DNA from: Amaurobius ferox
Lineage: Eukaryota; Arthropoda; Arachnida; Araneae; Amaurobiidae
NCBI GenBank assembly: GCA_951213105.1
Contig: OX578135.1
Coordinates: 158,357,750-158,421,749, forward strand
Reading direction: 5' to 3'
Length of the DNA stretch: 64,000 bases
Shown here: piece after piece, positions 60,900-64,000 of the stretch
How the letters are laid out: the number at the start of each line of letters is the position of its first letter
Position numbering within the stretch: position 1 is the first letter of the stretch
The notes under the pieces: generated by a model
The model's database searches: none
The model's input: only the letters and a program-made list of their open reading frames with translations
Told to the model about the DNA's origin: nothing
Position numbers and translations under genes: made by a program

Positions 60900-61274
60900 A
60901 TAATGGCATTTTATTAAATATTTATTTACAATAATTCAGTATGTGGTTATTTCTTTTTTAGTGTGTTGAAGAAAATTAAATCAATAAATTTTAACTTTCA
61001 CATATTATTGTACAGAGAACCAAATTTTTTGGATTCAAGATTTTAACAGATAATTATGTTTGAGGATCTCCTTAATCAATTTTACATATGTTTGATGTTC
61101 ATCTGTATGTATGAGATATGAACACAATAAATCAAGAACAAATACACCTACTGCTATTAAATGCTATGCGCAGCTACATTATGTGAAAAACTAGAACTGG
61201 ATAAAAATTTTAGTAATTCTTAATAGAACTCAAATTTGTATATTTTTGGTGAAATTTTATACATTTTACCTTTA

Positions 61275-61559
61275 GGGTGCGATAGCTCAGTGGTTAGCAT
61301 ACAGGAATTACACTCAGTAGACCCGGGTTAAATTCCCTCCACTGCCAAAACTGCCGCCGTATTCACGCAGAATATGATCACGTTAAACATGCGAGTCTGT
61401 AAATCCTTCCGAGAGGTTGGTGGTAGGGGAAGAAGAGTACAGTCCCTGTGGATGCTTCCCCCACTGGGTTCCGGTCTAAATTGGGTGGCTCTTACCAACC
61501 GTCCAAACTGTTACATTACACATTTCTGGTAGATCGGGCGGTCTGGGTCTCAACTACAA
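61275..61559 (+). mobile_element. tRNA-derived SINE, full-length plus-strand copy
   Basis: GGGTGCGATAGCTCAGTGG (box A) and ACCCGGGTTAAATTCCC (box B) are followed by a body with TTCCGAGAGGTTGGTGGTAG and ending GATCGGGCGGTCTGGGTCTC. Flanked by CATTTTACCTTT (61262-61273) and CACTTTACCTTT (61560-61571). 285 bp. Several box differences from the 42683 copy mark it as older. Confidence 0.87.
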
Positions 61560-61980
61560 CACTTTACCTTTGGCAACAAGTGACATGATTTCAACCAGCA
61601 ATTATTAAGGCATGTGCCAGGTGGAAAACTAACTCTTTTATTATTTAAAAAAAATTAATTGCTTATTATCAATCAATGATTATTATAGGCAAACAAGCAT
61701 TGAACATTGTTTTAATAAATCAAGCCACTGTTACATTAGTGTAATTGAAGCATCAACATAAAAACAATAATATTTAAAATGTGATAACACCATCTATTGA
61801 TGTTAAAAAAGAAAACAATTTGCTAGAACTTAATTTTGATCATGTTATTATCATGTAAATGCTCCTATATTAAATGTTGAATTTCACAATTTTTCACCAT
61901 ATATATTTAATACACAATTGTAGAAATCAGAGAATTTTATTGAAATAATATGTTACCAACATATATATATATATATATAT

Positions 61981-62996
61981 AAAGACATAATAGAAATATA
62001 AAAGAAGGGAGGTAACGTAAAGTGCTTACACAAAGGCTACAACAATCTATCAATAGATTGTTGTAGAGGAAAACTACCTATATAACGGGCTGAATTTCTA
62101 TAAGCAAATCAAAGGCATCCCCATGGGCGGGGGATGTTCGTCAATTTTGGCGGACATCTATCTTGATCATTTTGAAAAAATGTCCCATATTAACAATGAA
62201 TTGATTTACATACGTCGATGATTTGTTAATAGCTTATGAAAACCAACATTTTCAAATGAATTTTGAATTTTATCACTCAGATTTAATATTAGAAGAAAAT
62301 CCACCAACCCAGAATAATGTAATAAATTTTCTGGATCTCAGTATTGATTTCAACCATAATATACTTTCATTCTATATATATGATAAAAGAATAACTTATA
62401 ATATTGCTACAGCAGGTATCATACATTGGACCTCTAATTTACACTTTAATATATTTAGAAATGTATTCATTGGTGGTCTAGCTAGAACAAAAAGAATAGT
62501 AAGCAGTGACGTCACCAGACTGGAAAGTGACAAAAAATTCTTACTACAGGCATTCATGCAAAAATATCCAAAACATTTTATGGCACATTACATCAAAAAT
62601 TACTACAGAAAAAACGAAATTTATGGGTTGAATTTCTGTAGATATTTGAAGACTTTGTGAATTTGAATCGAACATCTTTATGCTTGTGACATCACAGACA
62701 TCAAAACTGCTGAATTGAATATTTTGATGTTATAAATATGTAGCATGTGCAGGAATTTGGCTGTCTCTATAACTTGGTCCTTACTTTTTCATATCCAATT
62801 CCTTTATCAAGGGTCTTGTGATGATTTTGATTATCACTCCGGAGGTTGGCTAATGTCAGTGCTGGCGTCCAGGAGTGCATGCCGCGGCATTAAAGACATG
62901 CATGTTGTTAACTGGGGAGTAAGGTCACTACCCCTTACCGCCTTTGTGTAAGCACTTTACGTTATCTCCCTTCTTTTATATTTCTATTATGTCTTT
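61981..62996. mobile_element. PLE fragment bounded by 57-bp inverted ends
   Basis: 61981-62037 is the reverse complement of 62940-62996 with one mismatch. The left arm is the 3' end of the same PLE in minus orientation; the rest is a plus-strand copy. The junction contains a 14-bp perfect hairpin (CTACAACAATCTAT/ATAGATTGTTGTAG, 62037-62066). A (TA)n tract adjoins the left. Same architecture as 21579-23826, with a shorter second copy. Confidence 0.8.
62090..62660 (+). pseudogene. PLE reverse transcriptase fragment
   Basis: NGLNFYKQIKGIPMGGGCSS then ILADIYLDHFEKM (motif B). A one-base shift near 62210 is followed by YVDDLLIAYENQHF (motif C, both Asp kept), NVINFLDLSIDF, HWTSNLHFNIFRNVFIGGL and a C-terminus ending YLKTL. 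Motif A and everything upstream are missing. Naiad-like by the GIPMGGGC form. Confidence 0.82.
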
Positions 62997-63094
62997 ATAT
63001 ATTTTTGGTGTTTTATGCTGCTGTGCGCAAGTACACTAAAAACTTATTTCAATAATTTTCGTTAGAAATCTTTCTATTTATATATATATATAGT

Positions 63095-63841
63095 ATTTAT
63101 ACTTATGATTTCAAAGATTTGTTTAATAATATTGATATAGATGATCTGTATAGAATTATTTTAGGAATTTTTGAAAAATATAATATCAACCTAAAATATT
63201 CAAATTTTCTTTTTAAAAAATTACTAAATTTTACTCTTTATGAGAATTATATTCAACATGGTGGTACTTTTTTTAAACAACAGTTTAGTATCTCACAAGG
63301 GGTGGGGGGGGGGGGGTGCCTCATCACTGTTAGTTAATCTGTATTTATTCTTCTATGAAAAAAACATTAATCCAAGTTTGCATAATATGCACATGTTTAG
63401 ATATTTAAATGACATATATTATGTGTATCCCTTAATAATATTCCTATAGTATTTAACTTTTATCCTAATAATTTACAATTAAATGCAAATAATAATGACT
63501 CTAATGTTGCAAACTTTTTAGATTTAAATTTAAATTTACAACATTGTAATATGGTTATAAACTATTGTGATAAAAGACAGGATTTTAAATTTAATACATC
63601 AAAAATTCAACATTTTGACTCTTGTCTGCATATATCTGTTTTTAGAAATATTATAATAAACCAGGTTCTTAGAATCAATAAAATTTGTGATGAAAATTAT
63701 AAATTAGCACATTTTATGGAATTATTGAGTACAGCGACTAATAATGCATATCCTCCCAAATTCGTTACTAAAATTATCAACTCAGTGTATCAACTTCCAC
63801 TCGATAACATCCAAGAAAACGTTCCCAATTATAGTGGCTAA
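63095..63841 (+). pseudogene. Naiad-like PLE reverse transcriptase fragment
   Basis: YDFKDLFNNIDIDDLYRIIL (motif A), QHGGTFFKQQFSISQG then a G-run of about 14 that destroys the frame of motif B, FRYLNDIYYV (motif C with YLND in place of YLDD) and FLDLNLNLQHCN. FRNIIINQVLRINKICDENY and IINSVYQLPL end at the stop near 63840. C-terminus nearly identical to the minus fragment at 47400-47603, so the two are recent relatives. Confidence 0.82.
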
Positions 63842-64000
63842 CAAAATATATATATAATTATTTATTAATTATATAAATAAATAAAATGAAAAATAATAAA
63901 ATAAGTTAAAAAAAAAAAAAACTAGAAAAATCAAAAAATCGGAAAATAAGATACATTAATATTAATGTTTTCAATTTTATTTTTGCTAAAGAAATTGTAA
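63842..64000. other. A-rich PLE 3' region at window end
   Basis: A/T-only runs (AAATGAAAAATAATAAAATA and similar) matching, in reverse, 47240-47400 after the related fragment. Probably the element's 3' UTR; cut by the window edge. Confidence 0.55.

Noticed and set aside
61275..61350. Functional tRNA gene
   Set aside because: The A and B boxes are present but the unit continues into a SINE body, has target duplications, and has a sister copy at 42683.

Overview
This is a eukaryotic nuclear window, AT-rich and dominated by transposable elements. One host gene can be assembled with confidence: a short secreted peptidoglycan recognition protein (PGRP). It lies on the + strand, with four coding exons spread over 35.5 kb (25337-60878). 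All splice junctions are GT-AG with compatible phases, and the joined product is 202 residues with a signal peptide and a complete zinc-amidase residue set. PGRPs, Penelope-like elements (PLEs), DUF4817-type mariner transposases and very large introns fit an arthropod. I lean to a chelicerate (spider, scorpion or horseshoe crab), but nothing here proves it.

Region by region. 1-25.3 kb lies upstream of the first visible PGRP exon and holds only repeats: a PLE of the kind with the GIY-YIG nuclease before the reverse transcriptase (1934-4446); a conventional Penelope-type RT with a C-terminal GIY-YIG domain (11.65-13.27 kb); TA-flanked mariner-type non-autonomous elements; a hAT-type non-autonomous element with an 8-bp target duplication; and a near-perfect 997-bp-arm palindrome made of two head-to-head PLE copies (21579-23826). 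PGRP intron 1 (25.4-40.5 kb) holds an old LINE (endonuclease to the end of RT, 30.9-40.4 kb) that has been split repeatedly: by a TTAA-flanked element whose removal restores the LINE reading frame, by several copies of a hairpin-ended family (A), by an inverted PLE pair, and by an unclassified 1.3-kb repeat. Intron 2 (40.7-52.4 kb) holds a Helitron-like repeat, a Tc1 relic, a tRNA-derived SINE, a run of hairpin-ended family B copies, a mariner element with about 220-bp inverted repeats, and a Tc1 element. Intron 3 (52.6-60.7 kb) holds a piggyBac fragment, a deleted Tc1 element, and a hAT-like element containing a tRNA-Thr-like repeat. Downstream of the gene are a second SINE and two more PLE fragments.

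The most noteworthy signals are: (i) three independent inverted PLE pairs with unequal arms, often beside (TA)n tracts; (ii) two related, abundant families, non-coding as far as I can see, with a hairpin at each end, a CA/GT microsatellite near one end and repeated insertion at A/T runs, resembling Helentron-associated elements; (iii) two ultra-short (57 and 66 bp) SINE-tail insertions with perfect target duplications; (iv) hammerhead-ribozyme-like cores in the PLE tails. No operons, CRISPR arrays or intact autonomous transposons were found. Nearly every transposase or RT reading frame carries frameshifts, stops or deletions.
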